Part shown: piece by piece, positions 25,596 to 34,378 of the stretch
Layout: every line of letters starts with the position of its first letter
Numbering within the stretch: the stretch's first letter is position 1
From: CAYGZL01 sp964354345
GTDB taxonomy: Bacteria > Chloroflexota > Anaerolineae > Anaerolineales > UBA4823
Assembly: GCA_964354345.1 (NCBI GenBank)
Contig: CAYGZL010000019.1
Location: forward strand, 1 to 55,471
DNA length: 55,471 bases
Direction: 5' to 3'
Program-made: the position numbers and the translations under genes
The notes under the pieces: model-generated
Database searches by the model: none
What the model was told of the DNA's origin: nothing
The model's input: only the letters and a program-made list of their open reading frames with translations

Positions 25596-27359
25596 ATGTT
25601 TAATAAAATCCGCTGGCGGATCGCAGTTCCTTATGTAATTCTATTTATCGTTCTCTTCATTGGTCTGGGGATTTATTTAACGAATTTTATACGTCAAACC
25701 TACCTGCAGAACATCGAAAACGAGCTGGTTAGTGAAGCTCGCCTGGCAGCCGATGCACTCGCGCCTGTCATTAGCAGCGCCATCAACCAACCAGCCATCA
25801 ATACCGATGCCAACCGCTGGGCAAGGATCTTAGGTCGGCGGGTAACAATCATCCAGGCCGATGGAACCGTTCTGGGCGAGTCGTCCGAAGACCCACAACA
25901 GCTGGAAAACCACCTCACGCGCCCAGAAATCCAACAAGCCTTGCAGGAAGGTCAGGGCAGCAGCATTCGGTACAGTTTCACCGTGAAAATGGACTTAATG
26001 TATGCGGCTGTTCCAATCAAAATAAACGACCAGGTGGTAGGCTTTATTCGCCTGGCTTTGCCTTTATACCAGGTCCAGGATAAGGTAACCCAACTCCAGC
26101 GAGTAATTCTCGGAACTCTGGTGACCGCCTCCCTATTAGCGATTGTGATGGCAGCCTGGATAGCTGGACGGACAACAAAGCCCTTAAGTGAATTAACCGA
26201 GGCTGCGACGCGTATCTCGCACGGCGACCTGTCCCAAACCCGCCTGGCGATCCGAGTCTCAACGGACGAAGTAGGTCAACTCACACAAGCGTTTAACCTG
26301 ATGTCGGAGCAACTTCACCATCACATCAATGCCCTCGAAAGTGAACGGAGCAAGATCGCCGCGGTTCTCAATGAGATGACGGATGGTGTAGTCATCGCTG
26401 ATGCGGAAGGGAAAGTTCAACTGCTCAACCCGGCGGCAGAGAGCATGTTCGAAGTACACCAGGAGCAAGCGCTGGGTCGTACCCTGATTGAGGTTTTCCG
26501 CCACCATCAGATCATCGACTTGTGGCAGCGTTTCCAGGAAACTCAGGAGCCACAAACGATTGTGATTGAAATCGGTCTTCGCCAACTCTACCTGCAAGGA
26601 GTCGCTATACCGCTCGGAAAAGCCTTGCCTGGGAGTGTGTTACTGCTATTCCAAAACCTGACCCGCCTGCGACGCCTGGAAACCGTCCGGCGCGATTTCA
26701 TATCTAATATTTCACATGAGCTGCGCACACCGTTAGCTTCACTTAAGGCGCTGACAGAAACTTTACAGGAGAGCGCTCTTGAAGATCCGCCAACCGCCCG
26801 ACGTTTCTTACAACGCATGGAAACCGAGGTAGATGCGTTAAGTTTGATGGTTTCGGAATTAGTAGAGTTATCACGCATCGAATCAGGCCAGGTACCCTTA
26901 AAAATGGCGCCCACCCGACCAGCCGACCTGTTAGAAAACGCAGTTGAACGCTTGCGCCTGCAAGCAGAACGCGCCGGTTTAGTGATCGCCATCGATTGCC
27001 CGGCAGACTTGCCCAACGTATTAGCCGATTCCAGCCGTATGGAACAAGTGTTGGTTAATTTATTACATAACGCGATCAAATTTACCCCGGAAGGGGGGAA
27101 AATATCCGTTAACGCCCGTAGCCAGGCAGAACAGGTAATTTTTACCGTACAGGATACCGGCATTGGCATTCCAGCCAGTGATTTACCGCGCATCTTCGAA
27201 AGGTTCTACAAAGCCGACCGGGCTCGTTCGGGTGGAGGCACCGGGTTGGGCCTGGCGATCGCCCGCCATCTCGTCGAAGCTCATCAGGGGAAAATTTGGG
27301 CGGAGAGCCGGGAAGGAAAAGGAAGTACTTTTTACTTCAGTCTACCGCTGGTAACTTGA
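25596..27359 (+). CDS. phoR: PhoR-type sensor histidine kinase
   Basis: 587 residues. Two membrane helices (about 9-31 and 170-192) bracket a roughly 140-residue periplasmic or extracellular sensor domain; then HAMP, a PAS domain (VLNEMTDGVVIADAEGKVQLLNPAAE), HisKA with H374 (FISNISHELRTPLASLK), and HATPase_c with N, G1 and G2 boxes (LLHNAIKFTPEGG, DTGIGIP, GGGTGLGLAI). The domain order HAMP-PAS-HisKA-HATPase is that of Gram-positive PhoR/WalK. The start is one base after the regulator's stop; the longer frame reads through that gene. Confidence 0.92.
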   Translation: MFNKIRWRIAVPYVILFIVLFIGLGIYLTNFIRQTYLQNIENELVSEARLAADALAPVISSAINQPAINTDANRWARILGRRVTIIQADGTVLGESSEDPQQLENHLTRPEIQQALQEGQGSSIRYSFTVKMDLMYAAVPIKINDQVVGFIRLALPLYQVQDKVTQLQRVILGTLVTASLLAIVMAAWIAGRTTKPLSELTEAATRISHGDLSQTRLAIRVSTDEVGQLTQAFNLMSEQLHHHINALESERSKIAAVLNEMTDGVVIADAEGKVQLLNPAAESMFEVHQEQALGRTLIEVFRHHQIIDLWQRFQETQEPQTIVIEIGLRQLYLQGVAIPLGKALPGSVLLLFQNLTRLRRLETVRRDFISNISHELRTPLASLKALTETLQESALEDPPTARRFLQRMETEVDALSLMVSELVELSRIESGQVPLKMAPTRPADLLENAVERLRLQAERAGLVIAIDCPADLPNVLADSSRMEQVLVNLLHNAIKFTPEGGKISVNARSQAEQVIFTVQDTGIGIPASDLPRIFERFYKADRARSGGGTGLGLAIARHLVEAHQGKIWAESREGKGSTFYFSLPLVT

Positions 27360-27397
27360 TTAACATATAGCGGACTACTCCAGTTGGCGAAAAAAAA

Positions 27398-27829
27398 TCA
27401 GGCGGCTATCTGACCTGACAGCCACTCACGGATACGCGCCTCGATTTGATCCCGTACCTGGCGAAACTTCGCCAGTTTTTCATCTTCAGTTCCCTCAAAC
27501 GCTGCCGGGTCTTCCAGACTCCAGTGCAGGTGCTGGTTAACCCCTAGCCATACGACCGGGCAGTTCTTTTCTGCGTCATCACAAACAGTGATCAAGTATC
27601 GAAAATGAACTTTTGCCAGGTATTCCGAAACGCTCTTCGAACGTTGATTGGAAATATCTATTCCGATTTCTTCCATGACTTGCACCGTGAATGGATTTAC
27701 TCCTTTTGGCTCAAGTCCAGCCGAGTATGCTTCGAAACCCTCACCGCCATATTTGCGCAAAAATGCTTCAGCCATCTGACTACGAGCCGAATTCCCTGTG
27801 CATAAAAATAGCACTCGAACGATATTCAT
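27398..27829 (-). CDS. arsC: Arsenate reductase, thioredoxin-coupled LMW-phosphatase type
   Basis: 143 residues. The P-loop FLCTGNSARSQ supplies C10 and R16; VTVCDDAEKNCP supplies C83 and C90, matching the C10-C82-C89 relay of staphylococcal pI258 ArsC; LEDPAAFEG holds the catalytic Asp. Reduces arsenate to arsenite using thioredoxin. Start at 27829 has GGAGGA; the upstream extension is not needed. No arsenite efflux gene is nearby. Placement inside a pst region is sensible because arsenate enters through phosphate transporters. Confidence 0.93.
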   Translation of the reverse strand: MNIVRVLFLCTGNSARSQMAEAFLRKYGGEGFEAYSAGLEPKGVNPFTVQVMEEIGIDISNQRSKSVSEYLAKVHFRYLITVCDDAEKNCPVVWLGVNQHLHWSLEDPAAFEGTEDEKLAKFRQVRDQIEARIREWLSGQIAA

Positions 27830-27848
27830 TGTTGATATCCTCCTATAG

Positions 27849-28685
27849 TTACACGGATTGGTTCTCCACAGCGGATACAATTACGGCCAGCGAACTGGAT
27901 AGGGCCGGCAAGTCATTGATTTCCCATTCCCACAAGTTCAAATCCGGGAAGGTATCGTAGGCGGTTAAGTCCAACTGAATCGGTATGACGGAAACACAGC
28001 CTTCTGCCAGGATACCAATGTCTGTGCCTGTTTCTGGGATGCCAGTTGGAAGATCGCCAGCAGTCCAGTAATAGGGTTTACCGCGCAGATCCATGCGTAC
28101 ATCAAGTTTCTCGTGATAAACGCGTAACCCTTGCCGGGTAATGCGAATTCCCTTGAGCTGCTCGTAAGGTAGGTAAGGTACATTGACGTTCAAGAGCACA
28201 TTGGGAGAAAGTCCATACCGGAGCATAGACTGCACCACAACCCGGGCAATCCGTGCTGCTGGTTGGTAATCCGCTGGGCCAGCCAGATTTTCGGGCGATT
28301 CTAACGAAATCGCTACGGCCGGAAAACCCCAAATCGCCGCTTCCATGGCTGCAGTGACTGTGCCCGAATAGGTCACATCATGGCCCAGGTTGGCATTGGG
28401 ATTGATTCCTGAAACGACCAGGTCGATTTTCTCTTTCAAAAAACCACATGCAGCCAACGCCACGCAGTCAGATGGCGCACCATCACTGGCCCAGGCAATC
28501 ATGGTATCGGTTAACCTGACTTCCTTCGCGCGCAGAGGACGGTCCTAAGTTCTGACATGCCCAGAAGCCGACCAATTATGGTCGGGAGCCAGGATGCTGA
28601 CCTGGCCTATTTTGCTCATCTCCTCAGCCAGGGCCAGCAAGCCGGGGGCAGTAACTCCATCATCATTGGTTAGCAGGATATGCAT
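27849..28685 (-). pseudogene. surE: 5'-nucleotidase SurE, interrupted by an in-frame amber stop
   Basis: Reading the minus strand from ATG 28685 gives MHILLTNDDGVTAPG and then SILAPDHNWSASGHVRT, a perfect SurE start, then TAG at 28545-28547, then DRPLRAKEV and the rest of SurE in the same frame to 27849. Everything else in the 278-codon frame is intact. A product restarting at ATG 28502 would have about 217 residues and lose the DD metal ligands and the Ser ligand of SASGH, so should be inactive. SurE dephosphorylates nucleoside monophosphates. Recent nonsense mutation, readthrough or sequencing error are the options. Confidence 0.88.
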
Positions 28686-28779
28686 AGCAATTTACATTTT
28701 CTCAGGTAAAAATTATCTTTCATGAATCGCTATAATAACACAAGAGGATGATACTCTGGCAAACAACAGGTAAATGTTA

Positions 28780-28843
28780 TGTAAACGTTTGGTTATTGTT
28801 TCCCTTAACCAAACGTTTACAAACTATTGACAGGTTCTTAACC
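28780..28843 (+). promoter_or_regulatory. Complex operator region upstream of the second pst operon
   Basis: A perfect 16-base inverted repeat (28780-28795 and 28806-28821, 10-base loop) contains AAACGTTT in each arm. CTTAACC occurs at 28804-28810 and again at 28837-28843, exactly 33 bases (three turns) apart; both fit a cyanobacterial-style Pho box (PyTTAAPyPy[T/A]). TTGACA (28827-28832) is a good -35 with no good -10 at 17 bases, as in activator-dependent promoters. A further palindrome GACAGGTT-ctt-AACCTGTC overlaps the second repeat. PhoB control is inferred from position. Confidence 0.6.
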
Positions 28844-28933
28844 TGTCCTTGTTCGTTTATTAAACAAGCGATAGTAAACTCAACCTCGATGAATAATAAA
28901 AGAGTTCACTATTTTGATCTGGAGGATTAAGAG

Positions 28934-30160
28934 ATGTCCCGTAAGTTACATGTTTTGTTCGTTTTTGCAGTCATTAGCGCCATAATTTTGAGCGCTTGTA
29001 GTACAGCAGCAACTCCGACCGCTGCCCCAACGACTGTTGTAACCGTACCAGTTGAAGTTACCAAGATTGTAGCTGGCACCCCGGTTAAGGAGACACAAAT
29101 TGTCGTTGTCACCGCCACCCCTGGACCCACTAAAGCAGTTGCAACACCACTACCGGCTGGGTCGGTCCAATTAAATGGCGCTGGCGCGACTTTCCCACTG
29201 CCGGTCTACACCGAGTGGATTTTTGCCTTTCAGTACGTTGATCCGTCGGTCACCATCAACTACCAGGGCATCGGCTCTGGCGGCGGTAAGAAAGCCATCC
29301 TGGATAATACCGTCGATTTTGCTGGCAGCGACTCCTTACTGAGCGCGGATGAATATACCAAGGACGTTGACCTGCAAATGTATCCCATGCTGGCTGGCGC
29401 GGTTGTCCCGATCTATAATATTGAAGGGATTACGAAAACCGTCACCCTCGGTCGGGATACGCTGGTTGGCATCTACTCAGCAAAAATTACCAAGTGGAAT
29501 GATTCTGATATCATTAAGTTGAATCCTGATCTTAACCTGCCCGACAAGAACATCACCGCTGTACACCGCTCAGATGGTTCTGGTACTACCGAAATGTTCA
29601 CCAAAGCCCTGGCCGCCTTCAGCGAAGAATGGTCAAAGGCGCCTGGCGCGGGTTCATCGATTGAATGGCCCGTTGATAAAGCTGGCAATGGTATTGGTGG
29701 TAAGGGTAATCAGGGTGTGGCAGCCGCAGTTCAAAATACACCCAACTCGATTGGTTATGTTGAGCTGTCCTATGCCGTCGCCAACAAAATTGCTTTCGCC
29801 CAGATGATTAACAAGGCGGGTAAGACGGTCAAAGCCAATTCTGAGAGCCTGGCTTCAGCCATGAATGACTTCGCTAAGAGCTTCACCGATAAACTGACCA
29901 ATGTGATCGTGGATGGCGCCGGTGAGAAGAGCTGGCCGATCTCCGGTTACACCTATATCATCCTGCATACCACCAGCATGAAAGACTGCGTCAAAGCTGA
30001 GAAAATATTAGCCTTCATGCAGTGGGCATTAACGGATGCAGCCGCCGCCAAGCGCGCCGCAGAGTTAGGCTACGCTGTACTACCCAGTGCAGTTCAGACA
30101 CAAGTTCTTGCCAAGTTAGCTGCAGTCACCTGCAACGGAAGTCCAGTAATGATGAAGTAG
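28934..30160 (+). CDS. pstS: Phosphate-binding lipoprotein PstS (copy 2)
   Basis: 408 residues. GGAGG precedes the ATG. Signal peptide with lipobox LSAC, then a Thr/Val/Pro-rich linker of about 60 residues, then the PstS fold: LNGAGATFPLPVYTEWI, YQGIGSGGGKKAI, HRSDGSGTTEMFT and the GNQGVAAAVQ segment are the phosphate-site loops of classical PstS. Longer and closer to the classical family than copy 1. First gene of pstS-C-A-B-phoU; two hairpins follow it. Confidence 0.95.
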   Translation: MSRKLHVLFVFAVISAIILSACSTAATPTAAPTTVVTVPVEVTKIVAGTPVKETQIVVVTATPGPTKAVATPLPAGSVQLNGAGATFPLPVYTEWIFAFQYVDPSVTINYQGIGSGGGKKAILDNTVDFAGSDSLLSADEYTKDVDLQMYPMLAGAVVPIYNIEGITKTVTLGRDTLVGIYSAKITKWNDSDIIKLNPDLNLPDKNITAVHRSDGSGTTEMFTKALAAFSEEWSKAPGAGSSIEWPVDKAGNGIGGKGNQGVAAAVQNTPNSIGYVELSYAVANKIAFAQMINKAGKTVKANSESLASAMNDFAKSFTDKLTNVIVDGAGEKSWPISGYTYIILHTTSMKDCVKAEKILAFMQWALTDAAAAKRAAELGYAVLPSAVQTQVLAKLAAVTCNGSPVMMK

Positions 30161-30171
30161 TATCCTACAAT

Positions 30172-30209
30172 CCTCAATGAAGAAACATCAGTCAGATAAA
30201 TCATTGAGG
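30172..30209 (+). repeat. First stem-loop between pstS and pstC
   Basis: CCTCAATGA (30172-30180) and TCATTGAGG (30201-30209), 9-base stem with a 20-base loop, begins 11 bases after the pstS stop. Likely an mRNA stability or partial termination element. Confidence 0.5.
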
Positions 30210-30223
30210 TAAAATTGGATAAC

Positions 30224-30269
30224 AGGCAGGCAAGCAGATCAAATCGCCCTTCGAGATGCTTGCCTGCCT
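30224..30269 (+). terminator. Second, stronger stem-loop between pstS and pstC
   Basis: AGGCAGGCAAGCA (30224-30236) and TGCTTGCCTGCCT (30257-30269), 13-base perfect stem, 20-base loop, followed by AAATAATT. Together with the previous hairpin it would favour pstS over pstCAB mRNA, as binding proteins are needed in excess. Confidence 0.6.
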
Positions 30270-30314
30270 AAATAATTCAATCCAGTTTTTATTAAATATA
30301 CACCGAGGTTTTAC

Positions 30315-31331
30315 ATGCGAACATCAGCAGCAACAACCAGCAACCGGCTTACTACTGCCTGGGTTTTTCGGTTGCGCCGGATCTTACGGTATGGCGACCA
30401 TCCCTGGAATATATTAACCATCAGTATGGCGCTGCTGACGATTTTATTAGTGATCGCCATCGGTTGGTTGCTATGGCAAAATTCAAGCGGGGCACGCTTG
30501 AAATTTGGTTGGGGATTTCTCAAACCAAGTTTGGACACGTCATGGAATCCCATCTCAGAAGTCTTTCAGGCCTGGCCATTTATCTATGGCACCCTGTTAA
30601 CCTCGTTGTCTGCCCTGGTGATTGCCTTGCCCGTCAGCCTGGGTATTGCGATTTTTCTTGCTGAGTTGAGCCCCACCTGGTTACGCACACCCTTGAGTTG
30701 GTTGGTTGAGCTTTTGGCAGCCATTCCCAGTGTTATTTATGGATTGTGGGGCATATTTGTGTTTTTACCAATAGTGGTCACTCCCATTGGGAACTTTTTC
30801 CGCAGCACAATGGGATCGGTTCCGCTGTTAGGTATATTTTTTGGAGGACCCATGCCTGAAAGTGGTTCCACCCGGTTAGCCGCTTCGTTTATCTTAGCTA
30901 TTATGATCATGCCAACCATGACCGCCGTGACGCGAGATGTACTCCTGGCCATTCCGCGCGCCCAACGTGAAGCCTCTCTATCATTGGGTGCCACGCAATG
31001 GGAAACCATCTGGCAGGTTTTAATTCCTTATGGGTTATCCGGCATCCTGGGCGCGGTAATCCTGGGCCTTGGGCGCGCCCTGGGAGAAACCATGGCAGTT
31101 ACGATGGTAATCGGCAACAGCATTGGCGGTGGACTTTCCCTGCTTCGACCTGGCTACACCATGTCCAGTATCATCGCTAATGAATTCGCCGAAGCGGTCA
31201 ATCAGCTTCACACTGAAGCCCTGATTGAAATCGGTCTGGTTTTATTTGTAATTACCCTATTATTGAACACTGTGGCACGCTTCCTGGTTTGGCAAGTCAC
31301 CCGCAGGAATCCGCAGGAGGTGCGCACATGA
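30315..31331 (+). CDS. pstC: Phosphate ABC transporter permease PstC (copy 2)
   Basis: 338 residues, six membrane helices after an N-terminal cytoplasmic stretch of about 38 residues. PstC features: FGGPMPESGSTRLAASFILAIMIMP and the coupling loop AQREASLSLGATQWETIWQVLIP, then GRALGETMAVTMVIGN. Stop overlaps the pstA start. Confidence 0.93.
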   Translation: MRTSAATTSNRLTTAWVFRLRRILRYGDHPWNILTISMALLTILLVIAIGWLLWQNSSGARLKFGWGFLKPSLDTSWNPISEVFQAWPFIYGTLLTSLSALVIALPVSLGIAIFLAELSPTWLRTPLSWLVELLAAIPSVIYGLWGIFVFLPIVVTPIGNFFRSTMGSVPLLGIFFGGPMPESGSTRLAASFILAIMIMPTMTAVTRDVLLAIPRAQREASLSLGATQWETIWQVLIPYGLSGILGAVILGLGRALGETMAVTMVIGNSIGGGLSLLRPGYTMSSIIANEFAEAVNQLHTEALIEIGLVLFVITLLLNTVARFLVWQVTRRNPQEVRT

Positions 31332-32287
31332 TTGAAATGGTACAAAAGCCGGCTGCACGCCACATAACTTATTCTCACGCTAATTTTCATCGCCGGAGAA
31401 TAGTCAATGGCATGATGTTGACAATTACCGGTCTATTATTGGTATTTGCCCTGGTACCATTATTCTGGATTGTGGGATACGTGATCTACAAAGGAGGGCA
31501 GTATATCAACCTGAGCTTTTTTACACAAATGCCACGCCCCTTAGGTATGGCTGGTGGGGGTGTATTATATGCGATAGAAGGCACACTGTTACTCACACTC
31601 CTGGCCAGCATTTTTGCTATCCCACCAGGCGTGCTGGCGGCTTTTTATGCGGCTTATAAACCTAATACACCGGTTGGGATTGTGGTGCGGTTTGCAACCG
31701 ATGTACTGGCTGGCGTACCCTCGATCGTGGTAGGTCTGTTTGGATACGCCTTGATTGTAAAGAATCAGGGGCATTATTCCGCTTTAGCAGGGGGAGTCGC
31801 TCTGGCGATCATCATGCTGCCAACGATTATCCGCACTACAGAGGAGATGATCAAACTGGTTCCACACAACTTGCGTGAAGGGTCACTTGCGCTGGGATCA
31901 CCGGAATGGAAAACCGCCTTAAGCGTTACACTCCCTGCGGCTGGCGATGGCATTCTCACTGGTATCTTATTAGGGATTGCACGCGCGTCTGGTGAAACCG
32001 CCCCATTGCTATTCACTGCCCTGGGGAATGAGAGTTTTGAGATCGGTAAGATCGTGCGCGGAGGGCTGGCTTCTGGTCAAAGTATCTTTTCCATCCTGGG
32101 CAGGATTTTCACTCAACCGGTCGATTCACTACCGTTGACTTTATGGAAATATGCACAGCAACCTTTCCCAGAGCGCATCAACCAGGCCTGGGCGGCTGCC
32201 CTGGTGCTGATGATTTTCATCCTGGCTCTAAATATTTTTACCCGCTTATGGATCCAGATTCGGGCGAAGCGCATGAGTAAGAATTAA
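31328..32287 (+). CDS. pstA: Phosphate ABC transporter permease PstA (copy 2)
   Basis: About 319 residues, six membrane helices. Start at 31328 (ATGA overlap with pstC) has AGGAGGT at good spacing; the longer frame from 31289 is discarded. Coupling loop LREGSLALGSPEWKTALSVTLPAA and ARASGETAPLLFTALG are typical of PstA. Confidence 0.93.
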   Translation: MIEMVQKPAARHITYSHANFHRRRIVNGMMLTITGLLLVFALVPLFWIVGYVIYKGGQYINLSFFTQMPRPLGMAGGGVLYAIEGTLLLTLLASIFAIPPGVLAAFYAAYKPNTPVGIVVRFATDVLAGVPSIVVGLFGYALIVKNQGHYSALAGGVALAIIMLPTIIRTTEEMIKLVPHNLREGSLALGSPEWKTALSVTLPAAGDGILTGILLGIARASGETAPLLFTALGNESFEIGKIVRGGLASGQSIFSILGRIFTQPVDSLPLTLWKYAQQPFPERINQAWAAALVLMIFILALNIFTRLWIQIRAKRMSKN

Positions 32288-32306
32288 TAGGGAGATAGAA
32301 GAAGGT

Positions 32307-33170
32307 ATGGCTGATCAGATGACAACGATAAAAGGCGGTATGTTGCCGTTAGCAATTGCAGACACAACGCCCCGGAACCAGGCTCAAGAACTACGCCTAG
32401 TTAAAATTGAGCTTAAGAATTTTTCATTTTTTTATGGAAAATTCCGAGCGATCGGGAATATATCGATGAATATTACGACTAACCAGATTACCGCCATTAT
32501 TGGTCCTTCCGGCTGTGGTAAATCCACTCTTCTGCGTTCGTTAAACCGGATGAATGACCTGGTTCCGCATATACATACAGAAGGCCAGATCATTCTGGAT
32601 GGCGAGGATATCTGCTTGCCTGGCGTGGATGTCGTGGATGTCCGCCGACGAGTTGGGATGGTTTTCCAACGACCCAATCCTTTCCCAAAGAGCATTTATG
32701 ACAATGTTGCTTATGGTCCACGTTTATATGGCGTGCGCCGGAAACAAGATTTAGATGAGATTATCGAAAACAGCCTGCGCCAGGCAGCGCTGTGGGAGGA
32801 AGTAAAAGACAAACTCAACCAAACTGGGATGGCGTTATCCGGCGGGCAGCAGCAGCGTCTATGCATCGCGCGCGCCCTGGCAGTAGAACCCGAAGTAATC
32901 CTGATGGATGAACCGGCTTCGGCGCTAGATCCGGTGGCGACATTGAAGATTGAAGAGCTAATGCAATCACTCAAGAATAGCTACACGATTATTATCGTTA
33001 CTCATAATATGCAGCAAGCGGCGCGGGTTTCTGATTTCACCGCCTTTATGATGATTGATAATCCCCAAACCCGCACTGGCATCCTGGTTGAATATGGTTC
33101 CACACCTCAAATATTTACGCGGCCCAAGAACCAACAAACGGAAGCATATGTAACTGGACGATTCGGATAA
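32307..33170 (+). CDS. pstB: Phosphate ABC transporter ATP-binding protein (copy 3)
   Basis: 287 residues with a roughly 30-residue N-terminal extension before the ABC domain. All motifs are canonical: GPSGCGKST, VFQRPNPFPKSIYDN, LSGGQQQRLCIARALA, VILMDEPASALDP, and the H-loop VTHNMQQAARVSDFTAF. The best match of the three copies to textbook PstB. AGAAGG lies just before the ATG. Next is phoU after about 110 bases, probably with its own promoter. Confidence 0.95.
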   Translation: MADQMTTIKGGMLPLAIADTTPRNQAQELRLVKIELKNFSFFYGKFRAIGNISMNITTNQITAIIGPSGCGKSTLLRSLNRMNDLVPHIHTEGQIILDGEDICLPGVDVVDVRRRVGMVFQRPNPFPKSIYDNVAYGPRLYGVRRKQDLDEIIENSLRQAALWEEVKDKLNQTGMALSGGQQQRLCIARALAVEPEVILMDEPASALDPVATLKIEELMQSLKNSYTIIIVTHNMQQAARVSDFTAFMMIDNPQTRTGILVEYGSTPQIFTRPKNQQTEAYVTGRFG

Positions 33171-33232
33171 TAATCCTCGAACCTGTTAAAACTATTCCAC
33201 AAGAAATTGTTCATCATTTATTCTTATGGGTG

Positions 33233-33238
33233 TACAAT
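33233..33238 (+). promoter_or_regulatory. Possible -10 of a phoU promoter
   Basis: TACAAT 42 bases upstream of phoU in a 109-base gap after pstB. TTCATC (33210-33215) is a poor -35 at 17 bases. Confidence 0.3.
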
Positions 33239-33279
33239 TAGATTAAGAATATATTGAACCGTCACCTAAAGGTAGAAGC

Positions 33280-33966
33280 ATGCCAACTCGCGAAACATAT
33301 GAACGACATCTACGGCAGCTCCAGGACGAGATTCTCGTCTTGGGAAGTATGGCTGAACAGGCCATCATGGATTCAATTGAGGCTCTCAAAAAACGCGACC
33401 TGGAGATGGCAAGAAAAGTTTACATGGGCGATCAGGCGATTAATGAGAAGCGGTACGCCATTGAAAATGAAGTTATAACCCTGATTGCCACCCAACAACC
33501 AATGGCGCGTGACTTGCGTTTACTGGCAGCCATCCTGGAAATTAACACTGAACTGGAACGGATTGCGGACTACGCCAAAGGCATCGCACGGATCAATATA
33601 CTCCTGGGCGATTATCCGTTGAAGATACCAATTGAGGATCTACAATTGATGGCTGAGAAAGGCCTGGATATGCTGCACCGTTCCTTGGGCGCTTTTATCA
33701 ACCGGGATGCTGAGCTGGCTCGCCAGATACCCCTCGAAGATGAGCAGATGGATGCAATGTATAACCGCATTTATGGCGAGTCGATCGCCCAAATGATCGC
33801 AAATCCAATGTTGATTAATCGAACCAACTATATCGTTTGGGCGGCGCATAATCTGGAGCGTATGGGCGATCGAGTAACGAATATCTGTGAACGGATTGTA
33901 TTCGTGGCGACCGGGGAAATGAAAGAACTGGATATTTCCGATGATGAAGCCACCAAACTGAGTTAG
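33280..33966 (+). CDS. phoU: Phosphate signalling regulator PhoU
   Basis: 228 residues, two PhoU three-helix repeats. Metal-binding-type motif ELERIADYAKGIARI in the first half and the equivalent NLERMGDRVTNICER in the second are intact. PhoU links Pst transport state to the PhoR kinase and represses uptake when phosphate is plentiful. Start has AAGG; a longer overlapping frame is a shadow. Confidence 0.95.
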   Translation: MPTRETYERHLRQLQDEILVLGSMAEQAIMDSIEALKKRDLEMARKVYMGDQAINEKRYAIENEVITLIATQQPMARDLRLLAAILEINTELERIADYAKGIARINILLGDYPLKIPIEDLQLMAEKGLDMLHRSLGAFINRDAELARQIPLEDEQMDAMYNRIYGESIAQMIANPMLINRTNYIVWAAHNLERMGDRVTNICERIVFVATGEMKELDISDDEATKLS

Positions 33967-33987
33967 TCAGGAACTAGCGAGGGACGT

Positions 33988-34356
33988 ATGAAGACAATTG
34001 CTTATATAGCTGCTGCCATCTTAATTTTCTTCGGGGTATTGTTCATCTATTCTGCATTCAGCTCTGATCCACCCGGCAGCCCAACAGGTTTATTCATAAC
34101 CGGTTTAGTCAGCGTAGGGATAGGCTTTGGGTTTATCTTACTCGCAAGCCGCAAGAAATCCGTTGGTCAGGCTGCCGGTGACAATGTCACCCTCAAAATT
34201 GATCTTCCCGGCAACGTAAATCTTGATCAGCTAAAATGCCGTTCGTGTGGCGGTGCACTGACCACCGATAATATCAAAATGGCAGCCGGGGCACCGGTCG
34301 TCACCTGCCCCTATTGCGGAACCACCTACCAGTTGACCGAAGAGCCCAAGTGGTAA
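33988..34356 (+). CDS. Small membrane protein with C-terminal zinc ribbon
   Basis: 122 residues. Two membrane helices (about 5-25 and 34-53), then a soluble tail with CRSCGG ... CPYCGTTY, a rubredoxin-like zinc ribbon. Unknown family. It is 21 bases after phoU and 22 bases before the start of the Cys-Ala-tail protein gene, so it may belong to the radical SAM cluster that follows rather than to pst. Confidence 0.75.
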   Translation: MKTIAYIAAAILIFFGVLFIYSAFSSDPPGSPTGLFITGLVSVGIGFGFILLASRKKSVGQAAGDNVTLKIDLPGNVNLDQLKCRSCGGALTTDNIKMAAGAPVVTCPYCGTTYQLTEEPKW

Positions 34357-34378
34357 GATGTTCAATATGGAGGTTCGG

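Noticed and set aside
28780..28821. LacI-family double operator
   Set aside because: AAACGTTT cores fit, but no LacI-type regulator or sugar gene is nearby; kept only as an alternative to Pho control.
28748..28930. 60-codon frame before the second pstS
   Set aside because: Crosses the perfect inverted repeat and Pho-like repeats; no Shine-Dalgarno and no homology.
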